Positions 45,838 to 58,505 of a stretch of 64,000 bases of DNA are shown piece after piece. Location of the stretch: assembly GCF_004664715.2 (NCBI RefSeq), contig NC_051075.1, forward strand, positions 87,600,709 through 87,664,708, given 5' to 3'. This DNA is from Peromyscus leucopus (lineage: Eukaryota; Chordata; Mammalia; Rodentia; Cricetidae). A program made the translations under genes and the position numbers. The notes under the pieces are model-generated. The model saw only the letters and a program-made list of their open reading frames with translations, did no database searches and was not told the origin of the DNA. The first letter of the stretch is position 1; each line of letters begins with the position of its first letter.

Positions 45838-46597
45838 TTGTTTAAATTTTTTTCTTATGAAAAATTTTTATTCATTTTACAAACCAATCAAAGATCCCCC
45901 TCTTCCCTCCTGCCCCTCCAACTTCCCCTTTCCAAACCACACCCCATTCCCTCCTACAAGAAGGTAAGGCCTCCCATGGGGAGGTACATTTAGTTGAGGC
46001 AGGTCCAAGCACCTCCCCCTGCACCAAGGCTATGCAAGGTGTCCCATCATAGGTAGTGGGCTCCAAAAAGCCAGCTCATGCACCAGGGATGGCTTCTGAT
46101 CCTACGCCAGGGGGCCCCCCAAGCAGATCAAGCTACACAACCGTCTCACTATGCAGAGGGCCTAATCCAGTCCCATGCAAGTTCCACAGCTGTTGATCAG
46201 AATGCTCAATTACACTGCAAGGACACATGCTCAACTATGTTCAAAGCATCATTATTTGTAATAGCCATAACCAGGAAACAGGCTAGTTGCCCCTTAAATG
46301 AAGAATGGATTTTTAAAAAATGTGGTACATATACGCAATGGAGTACTACTCAGCAATGAAAAACAGTGGCATTATGAATTTGCAGACAAATGAATGAAAC
46401 CAGAAAACATCATCTTGAGTGAGGTCACTCAGATTCAGGACAAACATGGTATGTACTCACTAGTAAGTAAATACTAGGTGTAAAGCAAAGGAAAATCAGA
46501 CTGCAACCCACATATTCAGAAAAGCTAGCTAGCAAGGAGGACCCTAAGATGGATGCATGGGAGAGGAAATAGATGAGATCTACTTGTTTAAATTTTT
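45838..46597 (-). mobile_element. 5'-inverted L1 insertion with perfect 14-bp target duplication
   Basis: Duplications TTGTTTAAATTTTT lie at 45838-45851 and 46584-46597. From 45852 to about 46200 the sequence is the complement of the L1 3' UTR (CTCCCATGGGGAGGTAC, GCAAGGTGTCCCATCATAGG, GCTCATGCACCAGGGATGG). From about 46205 it abruptly becomes sense L1 ORF2 C-terminal sequence (GTAATAGCCATAACC, GGTACATATACGCAATGGAGTACTACTCAGC, GAGTGAGGTCACTCAG). This is a classic twin-priming structure with the element's sense on the minus strand. Confidence 0.85.
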
Positions 46598-46928
46598 AAA
46601 AATGTTTTTGTTTGAGATACAAGTCATATGAAAGCAGAAGACTGACACTGGCTGGAATATAGTAACCCACAGGCAGATCTGTCTGTATTCTTTGAGGCAC
46701 GGATAGGAATCAATCTATCAGGCACAGAGACACAGTTCATTTCCTCTTATTGAAATTCTAAACATTAGTTTGAGATTGGTAAGTTTTATTAATTTTTAAA
46801 GAATCTGCTAAGTTATTTTTAAATTACCTCTATTTCATGTCATGGACTTATAAAAATGTTTGGGAATCTGATGGAACACCAACTTCAAAATGTCATACTT
46901 CTGTTAAGTTAATGCAATACCTCTTTTT

Positions 46929-47075
46929 TTTTTTTTTTTTTTTTTTTGGTTTTTCGAGACAGGGTTTCTCTGTGTAGCTTTGCGCCTTTCCTGGAACTCG
47001 CTTTGGAGACCAGGCTGGCCTCGAACTCACAGAGATCCGCCTGCCTCTGCCTCCCGAGTGCTGGGATTAAAGGCG
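46929..47075 (-). mobile_element. Young B1 SINE, antisense, with 16-bp target duplication
   Basis: Duplications TGCAATACCTCTTTTT lie at 46913-46928 and 47076-47091. The body GGTTTTTCGAGACAGGG ... TAGCTTTGCGCCTTTCCTGGAACTCGCTTTGGAGACC ... GGGATTAAAGGCG is near-consensus for the cricetid B1 type. The B1 5' end (GCCACCACC... on this strand) is missing, so the copy is slightly 5'-truncated. Confidence 0.93.
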
Positions 47076-47356
47076 TGCAATACCTCTTTTTAAAGCATGA
47101 CAGCTATTATAGTATGCAATACTATTAGTTACAAATACTTACACATTTGGCTTCATATTGACTCTTTCAAATCATTGTAAGGCATCCTCTAAAATTAACC
47201 AATCTCTAATCATACAGAGTCACTTATAAGTCAGGTTTTGCAAGCTTGCCCAGTAAATCTCTTTTCTGACCTAGACATTATCTTGCTTATGTGTTCCTAT
47301 GTCAGTGTAATAAACTGAGGATTTAATTCAATATTCACATTATTAAATTTTCACTT

Positions 47357-47516
47357 GGCTGGGTGGCGGTGGCTCACACCTTTAATTCCATCACTTGGGA
47401 GGCAGAGACAGGTGGATTTCTGTGAGTTCAAGGCCAGCCAGGTCTACAGAGCGAGATCCAGGACAGGCACCAAAACTACACAGAGAAACCCTGTCTCGAA
47501 AAACAAAAACAAAAAT
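47357..47516 (+). mobile_element. B1 SINE (cricetid type)
   Basis: GGCTGGGTGGCGGTGGCTCACACC ... GAGCGAGATCCAGGACAGGCACCAAAACTACACAGAGAAACCCTGTCTCG plus an A-rich tail. The CAGGCACCAAAACTACACAG variant is the basis for the host inference. Confidence 0.93.
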
Positions 47517-49040
47517 TTTTTTTTTACTCATGTATTAAACAGTATTTTCCACATTATAGAATTTAGTATTCAAGAATCTTACAACATTTTAGTGGAAATA
47601 GTGCAAACACATAGGAATGATACAAAAAGGGAGAAATTATAACAATGCACATGCTTACATATTTAATTTTCATACCTCTTGATTATTAAATGAAATAATG
47701 TATATGAATACCTATTGCATCACTCTAAATCTATAAAGTTTGTCTCTATCAGGAACTTAACAGAATGTGTTTTTTTCAATATTTTATTCTTTGACTCATT
47801 CAGTTAATTTAGGTTTGAGGTTCCCACTGAATTGAAAGCAAATGACAATGAGTGGCTGATGATGAGTGCATGGTATTCAACATTATTATTAATCTGAATA
47901 TCAAAAAATATTGTTTGCAGTTGACACTCTTCCAGAGGGCCTAATTTGTGCCATAGAAAATAAGATATTGTTGGTAAATAAAACTACTTAGAAATGCAGT
48001 ATATCATTCAATTAAAAGTTAAGAAAAGTCTGCACAATAAAATCCAAGGAATGAATTTGGATATCCAGAGAACCCACAGAAGCCAAAGTTTCTCTTTAGT
48101 CACAAAGTTACATACTAAGAATGTGAAAATAGGATGACCATCAAAATAAGCACAACTGTAGATGAATGTACCCAGGACAGAGGATACACTCATATTTATG
48201 GTAAGGTAAAAATTTATTTAAATTATACAACTTATTTATTTGAGCCACATTTTTTCAAAAATAGTGTTCTGTTCAAATATATAAACTTGGGAAAAATATA
48301 ATGTTATGTATTGTCCTTCATAGGTCATACCTTGTTTTTTGTCTCTTTAGACCAATTTCAGAAAACTTATCTCAGGTTACTTTATGACAAGGGCCATATA
48401 GCCACTTTAGAGCAACACCAAAGTGATTTTTTAAAGACTAGGAGCTTTTGAAACCATTAGTATTTAATATAGATTATAGACAATTGATTTTGTAGGCATT
48501 TGACAGGTCAGAGACTAATATATGAATTATCCTATTGTATAAAAATAATGTTTGAAAATAAACCTGAAACAATGTACACTTTTCATTGTTAGCAGGCTTT
48601 GAAAAAAAAGGAGAGAATGGAATGAAAAAATCTGAGCCCTCACAAATTAACTACCTTTTAACCCATTGATGAAACTGTCTTGCTGGAGAGTCTTTTGTAC
48701 TCTAAAATTTCATGTTCCCTGGAAACAATTTTAGGGGTAACATCTGTTTTTATTATGTGTCTCTAAACTCTAAGGACTTTCTCCCAATGAATATATCTTT
48801 GTGTTATCAAAATTAAAAAAAATGTTTATTTTGTTAGTTTATGATCACTATCCACAGTGTGCGTAAAAGAGATGTTTCTAAAATTACATGCAGGAATTGA
48901 CTTGACTTAAGCTAGGAGAAATTTCTAAATAGTTTTTGACTGAGAATATAGAATAACAATACTGTCAGCTTTGAGACTAAAATCAATTTTTCTTCCCACA
49001 GCAAAAGAGTACATAGAAACAAATGTATCTTTCAAATGTC
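47517..49040. other. Unique intergenic sequence
   Basis: AT-rich. No repeat or gene recognised. Confidence 0.5.
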
Positions 49041-49264
49041 TTTAAATGTTATTTATTTACTTTTTGTATATGGGTGTTTTACCTGTATGTCTGCCTGTGC
49101 ATCACATGCATGCCTGGTAACTACAGAGGTTAGATGAGGGTTTGGATCCCCTGGGGCTGAAGTCACAGATGGTTGTGAGCTTCTGTGTGTATGTACTAGA
49201 ATTGAACCTAAGTCTTCTGGAGAAGCAGCCAGTGCTCTTAACCACTGAGCCATCTCTCCAGCCC
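49041..49264 (-). mobile_element. B2 SINE, antisense
   Basis: GGTGTTTTACCTGTATGTCTGCC ... GATCCCCTGGGGCTGAAGTCACAGATGGTTGTGAGC ... GTGCTCTTAACCACTGAGCCATCTCTCCAGCCC is the complement of a full B2 head. Confidence 0.92.
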
Positions 49265-51611
49265 TCTTCCAGATCTTTAGGTCTTTGCACAACTGTGTGT
49301 GTCTTTGGCACATTGCTGCTCAAGGATTTCTCACCTTTGCTGCAGCATCATGATGCCAGTTTCCAGGAATAATTGTTTCCCACAGTGCATAGAATTCACT
49401 CATTTGTTCACAGGCATTAAATGTCTGTTATTGGGTAGACAGAAAGTATACTCAGCTCCTTCCCTCCAGGAGTCAAACAACTAGTAGGCCATGTGAACAG
49501 TCACAGTGAAGGTACCATGTTTAGGGAAGACACAAGAGAGTAGGCACTCAAGTATGGAATATAAGAATAAGTATATTCTTATACAATGAAGATTGGGGTT
49601 TGCTTTTAGCATTTACAGGAGTGCAAAAAAGAAGGAAGAAATTGTTAGAAAAGAGGTTTCAGGGCAAATAATGAAGGACATTTTGGCAGAAGCCAGAGTT
49701 TACACTCATCTTGAAAGCCCCCAGGAGTCTTTGACAGATTTTATGAATGGAATGATCTTCAAAATTGGGGAGGTAAACTAAATCTCAGGAAGTGATACTT
49801 AATGACAAATGAGAAAGAATTGCAGAGATTTAGGATCTACTAGGAAGCTGGTGTGGTATTGCAGTTTACCAAGGCCTTTTTAATGGGTAATGAAACAGTA
49901 TATTTACATTATAACGTGACTGTGAATGAGAGCCATAACTATTGCAGAATTGGGATAAAATTGATATGGATAACTATATTTGTCTATCATTTTACATATA
50001 TTGACACATAATAATTGTGAATATTTATTGTGATGTTTTAATTTGTATCAATATCGCATAATGACCAGAGTGAATATAGTTGACAGCAATGATCATGTAT
50101 TGTACATCATCTTGTTGAAGAAGAGGTTAATGTCAGCTAATTCAAAGACTATCAGCTTTGAAAACTGCATAATGTTTCAATTCATATAGGGCACATAGAG
50201 AGTGAGGTGAGGTGTGTGCCTTTGAAGGTGACAAAGGTATCAATATATCTTGGAGTTTCAGTAACCAGGTGGGGGTCCGAAGCTTGGGTGAAAAGTAAGA
50301 CAGGCATGGAAGTAATCCGTACTGAAGCGTGTGAATGAAGTAGGTAATTACACCCACCAAGTGTCCATGGAGAAAAAGAAGGTGAAAAGAAAAGAAGTGA
50401 AAAGTTGAGAACAAAGAGAAGAGCAAACGGCAGATTTTCCAGTCTTGTGTTTTCCACTTGCATACGTATGAGAAATGAATCTTCTCTGGTTGCTTTGCAT
50501 GGTGAAAGCTTATACTCAAAGGTGCAATGATTTCAAAGACGATCTTCCTGCCTAGCATTGTTCTCTGATGATGTTACATATTTCACATCAGAGTCGGGCT
50601 TGCAAAAGGTACCTGTAGCAGAATTAGGTAGAATGATCTAGAATGTAGACCTAGAACAAAAATGGCTCCTGATATATTCTGGATATAGTATAGTTACTCA
50701 GCTTGAGATAATAGGGAGACAGAACTTAGAGCAGTGGAAGTATATCAGGAGGCCATAAGAAATGATCCAAGTCAGAATTCAACATTTGAAAGTTCCAACA
50801 ACAACAAAAAAATGAGTCCGCAAAACTGACAAGTGGCTCCATGTGAGTGACCTGCTGAGTTTAATCACAACAGTAGGCTCAGAGGTGTGCCTTAGAACAG
50901 GAGCCACTCTGTGCCTCCTGCGATCCCCTGATTAGAATGTGTATGACACACTGGCACCCATTCCCTTGCTCCTATCAAAGGTAGAATGGAGAAACTAAGA
51001 ATCAGAAGCAAGTGATTCTTCCTTCCTGCCCTTCTTTGCTTCACTGTCCTCTCCACTCCAACCCTTACAAACCTCTTGCTTTCTTGGCCTACCCGGTTAC
51101 TCAGTCTCTGACTTGACTCACTTGCTTAATAATTATTCCACTCTTATAAAGTGTAGGAAGTAGCCAGAGGCACATGCTTGAGTGGACATTTGATCCATTG
51201 TGGAAATTAAAAGAAATATGAGAAAAAAAAATCTTTTCCAGAAACAAACTTACTCTCACAACTTGATAAAGTATATCAAGCCCAGACAGTGGATGTGACC
51301 TACAGGGTAGAACACAATATGGCGCTCTGCACTGTGGACTTGAGATTGCCTTGGGCGTATCTTACTATGATCAAGATCACTTTCAGACAGACACCAAAAT
51401 AAGACTGAAACAGAATTTACTGAAGTGTAGATGTAGGACAAACATGATACTGTGTAAATTACTCTCTAACTTAGCTGAAGGAACAAAATTAACTCAGAGA
51501 AACCAGTATTATTTGGAAAATGTATCTCTCTTCATCTCGATAACTGTCTGCTCTCTGGTTGCCTGGCAGATTTGCCAAATTTCTCCATTAGTGTGGAGGG
51601 CTTGGTGAGTC
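49265..51611. other. Unique intergenic sequence
   Basis: No repeat family recognised. The 138-residue minus-strand open frame at 50142-50558 has no domain, motif or homologue I recognise. Confidence 0.45.
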
Positions 51612-51795
51612 CAGAGGCTCTAGAGCTTAGGCATACATCTAAAATTGCTTGGAGGCATATTAAAGCATAGATTTCCACATCTCAGATCCCATTCTCAGCC
51701 AGGAAGTCTGTTGGGAAGTCCAACAATTTGTGTTTCTAGTAAGTCGCTGAATGGTGCTCTCAGGTAGCCTCGACATTTCAGTTTGAGAGCTACTA
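51612..51795. mobile_element. MER5-like ancient hAT fragment
   Basis: AAAATTGCTTGGAGGCATATTAAAGCATAGATT ... AATTTGTGTTTCTAGTAAGTC ... AGTTTGAGAGCTACTAAGTACC follows the order of old mammalian MER5/Charlie elements. Diverged. Confidence 0.5.
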
Positions 51796-54640
51796 AGTAC
51801 CAAATCATTTAGTGATGCTAAGAAAATTAGCCTTAATAATTCCAGGAAAGGATGCATTACTATAGTAAATGTTGAAATCATAGCATTTAACTGGAATAGA
51901 TTTCACAAAGACAAAATAAAATGTGCTTCTTTGAAGTAAATCACTCCTTTTTCAATATCCTATATTGTCTGTGCTTACATGCACTTACTACGTATGATAT
52001 AAGCTTTCTTTGACTTAATAAGAGGTGATGTTCTCATCACCTCTCTCTTTCTGATCTCTCTCTTCTTGACTTCCTCCCTCACTTCTAACAATGTCTAATT
52101 AAGTAGTTCATACTCCTGCCAAAATACTTTTAAAGTTGAATCATCATTCACTAGATCAATTGACTGTGGTTCTAAACATGGTTATTAACCACCAGCTCTG
52201 TTCAGGCCTGATTTATCACCATAAATTAGAATAGAGAATCATATTTACCTATCTATATCACCAAAATTAATTTGACACACTTAAGATATAAAATATAGAT
52301 ATGACTCCCAGCACAATGTCCTGGATATAATAAATGTTTAATAAATATTAGAAATGAAGAAAAATAATAGTGTGCTCATATGCCACAGATCCATCTGGAC
52401 AGATGGGTTCAGACTGGGCATCCCTCATGTTCCTTTGTTCTTTACAGGCCTATCCATTCTACCTTTCTCTAAAGTCCCCTTTTTCTTATATATTTTCCTC
52501 AAATCAATATATAAGTGATCAAACAAGATTTCCTTCCTATTTCATATTTATCTTCTCTTTGTTTTCATGAAGGATAGATGCAAATCAGAGATAAAAATGG
52601 AATGAGTTTGAATTTAACACTCATGCAAACACAAATTCATTTATTCTGTCAGAGAAAAAATTGCATTGTCCTCTGTATTATATATTTCTACCATTAGATG
52701 TTTCATTAGATTCAAATAAATCCATTTTCATTTATCACATATATAAATGAATGAAGTTTTATTTGTTATGATTCGGTACCTGCCTTAAAAAGTTTAGAGG
52801 AACACAAATATGGATAGATAACTGATATCATAGAAGAAGCATATGTTATAAAACACAAAGAACACTGAGATGAGAAGACATAATCAGATGAGCATCCTAC
52901 TTTAATTATGTTTAGAGGATTGCTTAGTTTTGAAGTGAATTTTTTCCAGATAGTAAGTTGAAAATACTCAAAAGCAAAAAACTATTTAGGAATATCTGGT
53001 TTACTTCCAATTTTAAGGAAATAATTTACCTTATAAATTTACTTTCTTCACTGGAGATGAATATTAGTTAAATTAAGCAAGTTCTCCCAGGGTGAGTTAT
53101 TTGCCCACACCATCATGCCACAAAAATAGAAATGTTGTAACCCATTGTAATAGTAATTGCAAATGAAGTCTTTGAAGTGGATAGCAATGAAGTAAATGAA
53201 TATGATCCATTTTTTTAGTCTTGTGATCCTAACATCAATGACAATTTATTGCATATGTTAATAAGTTATGAGTTTGCTAGTTCATAAGTCAACATAAAAT
53301 CACAATACTAATTCGTAGCTTGCTCCTATACCCTAGTCTATGTATCTTGACATAAATGTAAAAGCATATCCTGGGACAACAGCACTCTCACACTAGAGAG
53401 GGAAAAAAAGACTGTACAGCTGTACAGCTGTTTTAAACTATTATATTTGAATTTAAAAGTCAGCAAAGGGAAATAAAAAACACATTACATAGCCATTTAA
53501 TAGTAAACCTGAAAATGAATATCAGGTGTAAAAATTATTGCTCTGAAAGCTTGATTCTGACAATGTAATAATTTCAGTCATTTAATGGACCAAATTTTTC
53601 TGCCACAATTTCTGGCTGCAGAAACTAGGAATAATTTTTTTTCTTACTAGCGATTAACTGAATGTATAATTTTGAATAATCATTTGTAATTATTTCTTGG
53701 ACATAGTCCCTATACCTTTCATCCAATTCTAGCATATGGTCTGTGCTTTTGAAGTTAGATTAGAAATGGACGTTCATAATACGGGAGTTGGCAACTGTTC
53801 CACTTGGAACAGGATCAGAATTCCCCTGTGCCACACAGATGTCAGCTAAACAAAACACTGTCCTAAAGTCAACAACACACCATTCTACAGAAGTGCTAGG
53901 CGTCACCTTTCCCAAATCTTTCTGCAGTAGTCAAGACAGAAAACATGACCTGCAAACCACTGAAACGATTTACTTTCCAGTTTTTATCTGCATAGATTTC
54001 ATAACAAAATTGTAAAATCAATTCACAATTGTTAAAATATGATCATAATACATGATAATTTGACTTGGATGTTATATTTTTCCAACTATTTGGGTGTAGC
54101 CTTGGGTAGGTTTAAGAAATAGCTGAACTATGACATCATCTATAATGCCAGTCAATGTTTTCAGATTCAAAATCTCTTCAGTTTGTAGTTCAGAGTCTGC
54201 AGAAGCTATTCAAGTTTCACAGAAAAAAAATCAACCATCAATAATATATGAACAAACTTGGCTATGTCCTAAGAAATTCTATTTATCCTACAATTCGACA
54301 TTCATATAACTTTTACTTCTTTCTGGTCTTGTAACCTCTTAACCTATCAATACAGTGAAGTCTTTTAATCATCGAAAACCTTCCCTGATGTGTTTCTCTC
54401 TAGCTTTTATCCTTTCTGTGATTTGCTCATTCAAATTTGCCCAAGTAACATCTATATTAGCTAAGTTTCACAATGGCAATCACTCCAGAAGGTAGGAAAT
54501 CTGCTGCTGTAAAGACCAGCTTTCCACAGCTCAGGAACAGAAGGGGAGGTGCAGAGTTGGCCAACTAATCACTCAATTGACTTTTTTATCTGAGGGAGTA
54601 AAACTAAATTTTCTGGGGCTGGTGAAAAAGGGAAAAGCAT

Positions 54641-54642
<2 letters not shown>
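51796..54642. other. Unique intergenic sequence
   Basis: AT-rich. No repeat or gene recognised. Confidence 0.5.

Positions 54643-54688
<46 letters not shown>
54643..54688. repeat. (GT)n microsatellite
   Basis: 23 GT units. Confidence 0.97.
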
Positions 54689-54692
<4 letters not shown>

Positions 54693-54699
54693 AGCAATA

Positions 54700-55060
54700 C
54701 TAGGAAAAAGTCAATCACTATTATTGTAACAATAACAAGTAACAACAACACTGCCCAGTAAGGGGCTAGAAGCCCTCTTAGAGTTTTCATACAACTCATA
54801 GATTAAGAGGGACATGGTGATTGTGAGGGCAGTAAGCAGAGCTATGCTCAATAACAGCATGAGGTCCTCAGGACACCGAGTACTGGGCTCTGCCTCTCCA
54901 AAGTTCACTTGGGGGGGAGGGGTTGCTGACCCCCAGCCATGTGTAATCAGTTCCAGTGCTGCCTGTTGGTCCCCTTGCATGGCTCCCATTAGAAGTCTCC
55001 CTTCAAGGACTAAACAGAGGCCCAGAGTCAACATCCAAGGGCTAAGCAGCAAGCTTTTAA
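54700..55060 (-). pseudogene. Unidentified membrane-protein-like reading frame, possibly a decayed gene copy
   Basis: The minus strand has a 113-codon frame (55052 to 54711) with a hydrophobic start (MLLSPWMLTLGLCLVLEG), a polar middle and a second hydrophobic segment (LMLLLSIALLTALTITMSLL), then a basic turn YELYENSKRA. Just past that turn another frame carries a third hydrophobic run (AVLLLLVIVTIIVIDFFLVL), so a 1-2 base shift near 54780 would join three membrane-like segments. The (GT)n tract ends the third. The multi-pass layout loosely recalls LAPTM-type proteins, but I see no diagnostic motif and do not assign a family. No intron, poly(A) tail or target duplication was identified. Chance is a serious alternative. 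Confidence 0.25.
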
Positions 55061-55083
55061 AATTCTACCGCATTTCTCTGTAG

Positions 55084-58059
55084 GATTTGATATTTGAGTC
55101 ACACTATATATGTCTCTTCAATAAAGCTCCAAAATAGAAAAGAGTAATGTGAATTTCAAATAAACAGGTTGGCATGTGTATTCTAAGGGTTTTAGTTGTG
55201 TGAAACACAATTTTCTGCTTAACTAAAGAGGGAAGAAATTACCACTCCTGTGTATGAGTATATATTTCAGATTTAAATAACTCTTAACCATTTTTTTCTA
55301 AATTCCTAGATTTCTGATATGCATGACTCTATTTCATTAACATGCCTCACTGCCTCTCCTCACTGACAGTAGGATTAGAATTTCTGGGATCATTCTGGAA
55401 AGCATTCCCAGTGATTCAATTCAGAGAGCCAAACAGAGCTCCAGCCCTCCCCAAGCAGAGTTCTCTGCCCACCCGACTGATGGACCTCTCAGCTCTCTGA
55501 CACCTCAGGCTGAGATAAGGAGGATCATAAATTTGAAACGTCCTGGCATTTGGGCTTCTCCCATAATAATGTTCTTTAAATATTGTAAATCAAGCACTAA
55601 CTATGAAATGATTGTTAATTAAAGTTATAAGGATGAATGAACTGCCTTGGTAAGGAAGAAGTGCAGAAAATAGGCTTCTGCCCAGTAGATGGAGAAGTAG
55701 ATATGAACTAGTGCACAATATTAAAGAAAATGGCTAGATATTCTGAAAGGGCAAGGCAGAGGGAGCTAAAATCCTTATACATACTATTTCATAAACCATG
55801 TTTGAAATACATCACCTTCTGCCGGTGGCATATGGTTAGAGATTGATTTCTCAGTGTGTCAGTGACTGTGTGGTGTAGCCTGCAGAACATCAAAGTCAAT
55901 GGAATTCTCATATGTTATCTAACTGGATTATTTAGTTTTCTCTGTCTCTCTCTACATACAGGGAGAAAAGAACAAAACATAACAACAAAGAGAGAAATGA
56001 TAAGACCCAGTTTGAAAGTTCTCCCCCTAAAATGTATTGAAACAGATATACCAGGGAAATTTACAGTATAAACTTTTTTTGAATCAAGAAAAACAATTTA
56101 TTCATGTCTTATTCTTGACTTATTTTATAAGAAGGTACTTTTACCAAGTCTCTGTGCTGTTATTATTATTTTGGGGGTGTTTTTGTTTTGTTTTGTTATG
56201 AGACCACTACTTCTTTTCAAGATTTGTTGGTTTTCATATATCCAAGTTGACTGGATTCCTAAAACTGCCATTTTAGAGTAAAAACATGGAGAAATGAAAC
56301 ATGGCACCCAAACAAGGTCTTAGTTGTACATTTTTATTAAATATATTAGTGTCATTCTAATTCACTAGCCTTAGTTTACCAAATGCTGTTAAAAAATAAA
56401 AATAAAAAAAAACTGTAACAGTCCCAGCATTCAAGCTCTTCTGAGGTCTACTAAAGGGCCAGAAAGTGCAACCAGAGATCTTGTCCAGGTAATTCATCTT
56501 GTCATTTTCATTCCTCTGATAGCTGTAACTAAGAGGGAATGCTTTTGACTCAGGGCTTTAGGGGTTTGGATTCATGGTCATCTTGTTTCATCTCTGTGGG
56601 CCTATGACAAGGCAGAAGACCAAGGATACACATCTCTTGGTGGATAGGAGGCAGTGAGCAAAAGAAAGTAAGGACAAGCTGTCTAGGACATTCCCTAATG
56701 GCTGACTGTCACCTAGGCCCACCTTCTATAGTCAAAACACCTCCAAGTAGTCTGCTACCTAATAAACTCATCAATAGGTTATCAACATTGAAAATTGTGC
56801 CCTTGTATCCAATCATTACTTAATAACAGCATTTGCTGATAAATAGCGTGCTAAATATAAGCCTTGGGGGGGGGCATTTTATATATAAAACAAAGCCAAC
56901 ATATACTTTCAAATCATTCTGTGCTTCATAATGGTTCTGTGCTCCCTAATACAGCTTGAGGCTGTATTAGACCCTCCTTTTTGCTGTGAACAAGGAAACT
57001 CCACCCAAAGCAAAGCATTTACAAGAAACGACTTAGCTGTATAGCCAGTCCCTTTGTGTCTCAGGATTTGGGTTTCAGAATTCCAGCAATCACACTTAAA
57101 GATACCCAACTTAGTGTGTTGTGCATGCAGAGTGTCAAGGGTTACTCACATCTAGACACTCAAGTGCAAGAACCATCCGAGCATCTTTGTGACAAATGCA
57201 TTCGGAATTAGTTCTGAGCAGAAACTTTCACAAGGATTTAATTTACCAGGGATCAAATATGTTAACCTTGAAAATGGAGTATAAAATGTACAGAATGGGA
57301 ATTGACTCTGACTGGGGCTTGGCACAGACTTGGATTTCCAGTGTTTAACAAGACATCCTGCTTGCCAGGTTTGTAGCAGAAAATCTGCACTGGTGGGAAA
57401 TACAGGTCTTGATGAGTGCAGGAGAGGAGGAGTACCATGGTGTGCCATGATCCTGACACTTCATACACTGTGAAAAGGGCTTCCAGCCATGCTCTCTTAG
57501 CACCTTCTCAGAGCAGTTGCTTGTCCTAACACATTTCATAGTTACTGTGAATGAGGAGATGATAACATCTTCAGACACACAATAATGGAACGTCCCTAGC
57601 CAGGGAAATGGCTCCTTTGAAGTTGTGAAAGTCTAGGTGACTCTGAATACTAGCACTGTCCTTTGCCTTCAGGACTTGGATTCCTCCATGGCGTCCTATT
57701 GGCTAACCTTCTCCCAGGTTACCAAAACAGAGAAAATGACAATGGCAACACAAAGGAGCAGCAATGTTCTGTCCTATCTTATGAAAAAGAACGGGGCTTG
57801 ACTCCAAATAGACTCGGTCTGATCCTAGCACTTGCTATTATTATGAAATTGGAATAAAACATACTGTGCCCTATCGAGTAGAGACTAAATGAACTATTGT
57901 ATGTGTGAAAGACAGCACAGTGCTCAGCTACATGCTCTCCATCTCCTCGGGTTGTAGTCCTAGAGAAAATGGTCAAGCTGAGCTGGTGACGAGCACTGCA
58001 GTTCTCTCATGGCTTCTCTTTGGCAAGAACACAGTTGGAGCAGATTTGACATTACCACT
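55084..58059. other. Unique intergenic sequence
   Basis: No repeat family recognised with confidence. 55300-55640 is a candidate conserved element (see findings). Confidence 0.45.
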
Positions 58060-58472
58060 AAAGAAATTTGGCACATGCACCAGAGATAGATCTTTTTCCC
58101 ACTGTTGGGGCCCCCTCAAACAGACCAAGCTACACAACTGTCTCACCCATGCAGAGGGCCCAGTCCAGTCCCATGCAGGCTCCACAGCTGTTGGTCTAAA
58201 GTGTGTGAGTACCCACTACCTTGGGTCCGTTGTCTCTGTAAGTTTCCCCATCATAGTCTTGTTGTCCCTTGCTCATAGAATCCCTCTTCCCTCTCTTTGA
58301 CTGGACTTCCTGAGCTTGGCCTGGTACTTGGCCATGGCTCTCTGCATCTGTTTCTATCAGTTACTGGATGAAGGCTCTATGATGACAGGGCATTCATGCC
58401 CCTTGCCTATGGTGGGACACCTTGCACAGCCTGGGTGCACAAGGAGGGGCTTGGACCTGCCTCAGCTGAATG
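58060..58472 (+). mobile_element. L1 3' UTR pieces in head-to-head inversion
   Basis: 58060-58385 reads as the complement of L1 (GCACATGCACCAGAGATAG, CCCAGTCCAGTCCCATGCAGG, CAGTTACTGGATGAAGGC). 58390-58472 reads in sense (CCTATGGTGGGACACCTTGC, GGGGCTTGGACCTGCCTCAGC). In the L1 consensus the second piece follows the first, so a 5' segment is inverted. The end is cut off without a tail. Confidence 0.7.
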
Positions 58473-58473
58473 C

Positions 58474-58505
58474 GACTCCATTCTTATAGCTAGAGCCTAA
58501 GACAT
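58474..58505 (+). repeat. 32-bp dispersed repeat, copy 1
   Basis: GACTCCATTCTTATAGCTAG plus 12 more bases. It is found again at 61651-61682 with one mismatch. Confidence 0.85.

Noticed and set aside
50142..50558. 138-residue minus-strand open frame
   Set aside because: It is the longest frame in its region but lacks any motif, composition signal or recognised homologue. Frames of this size occur by chance in 64 kb.
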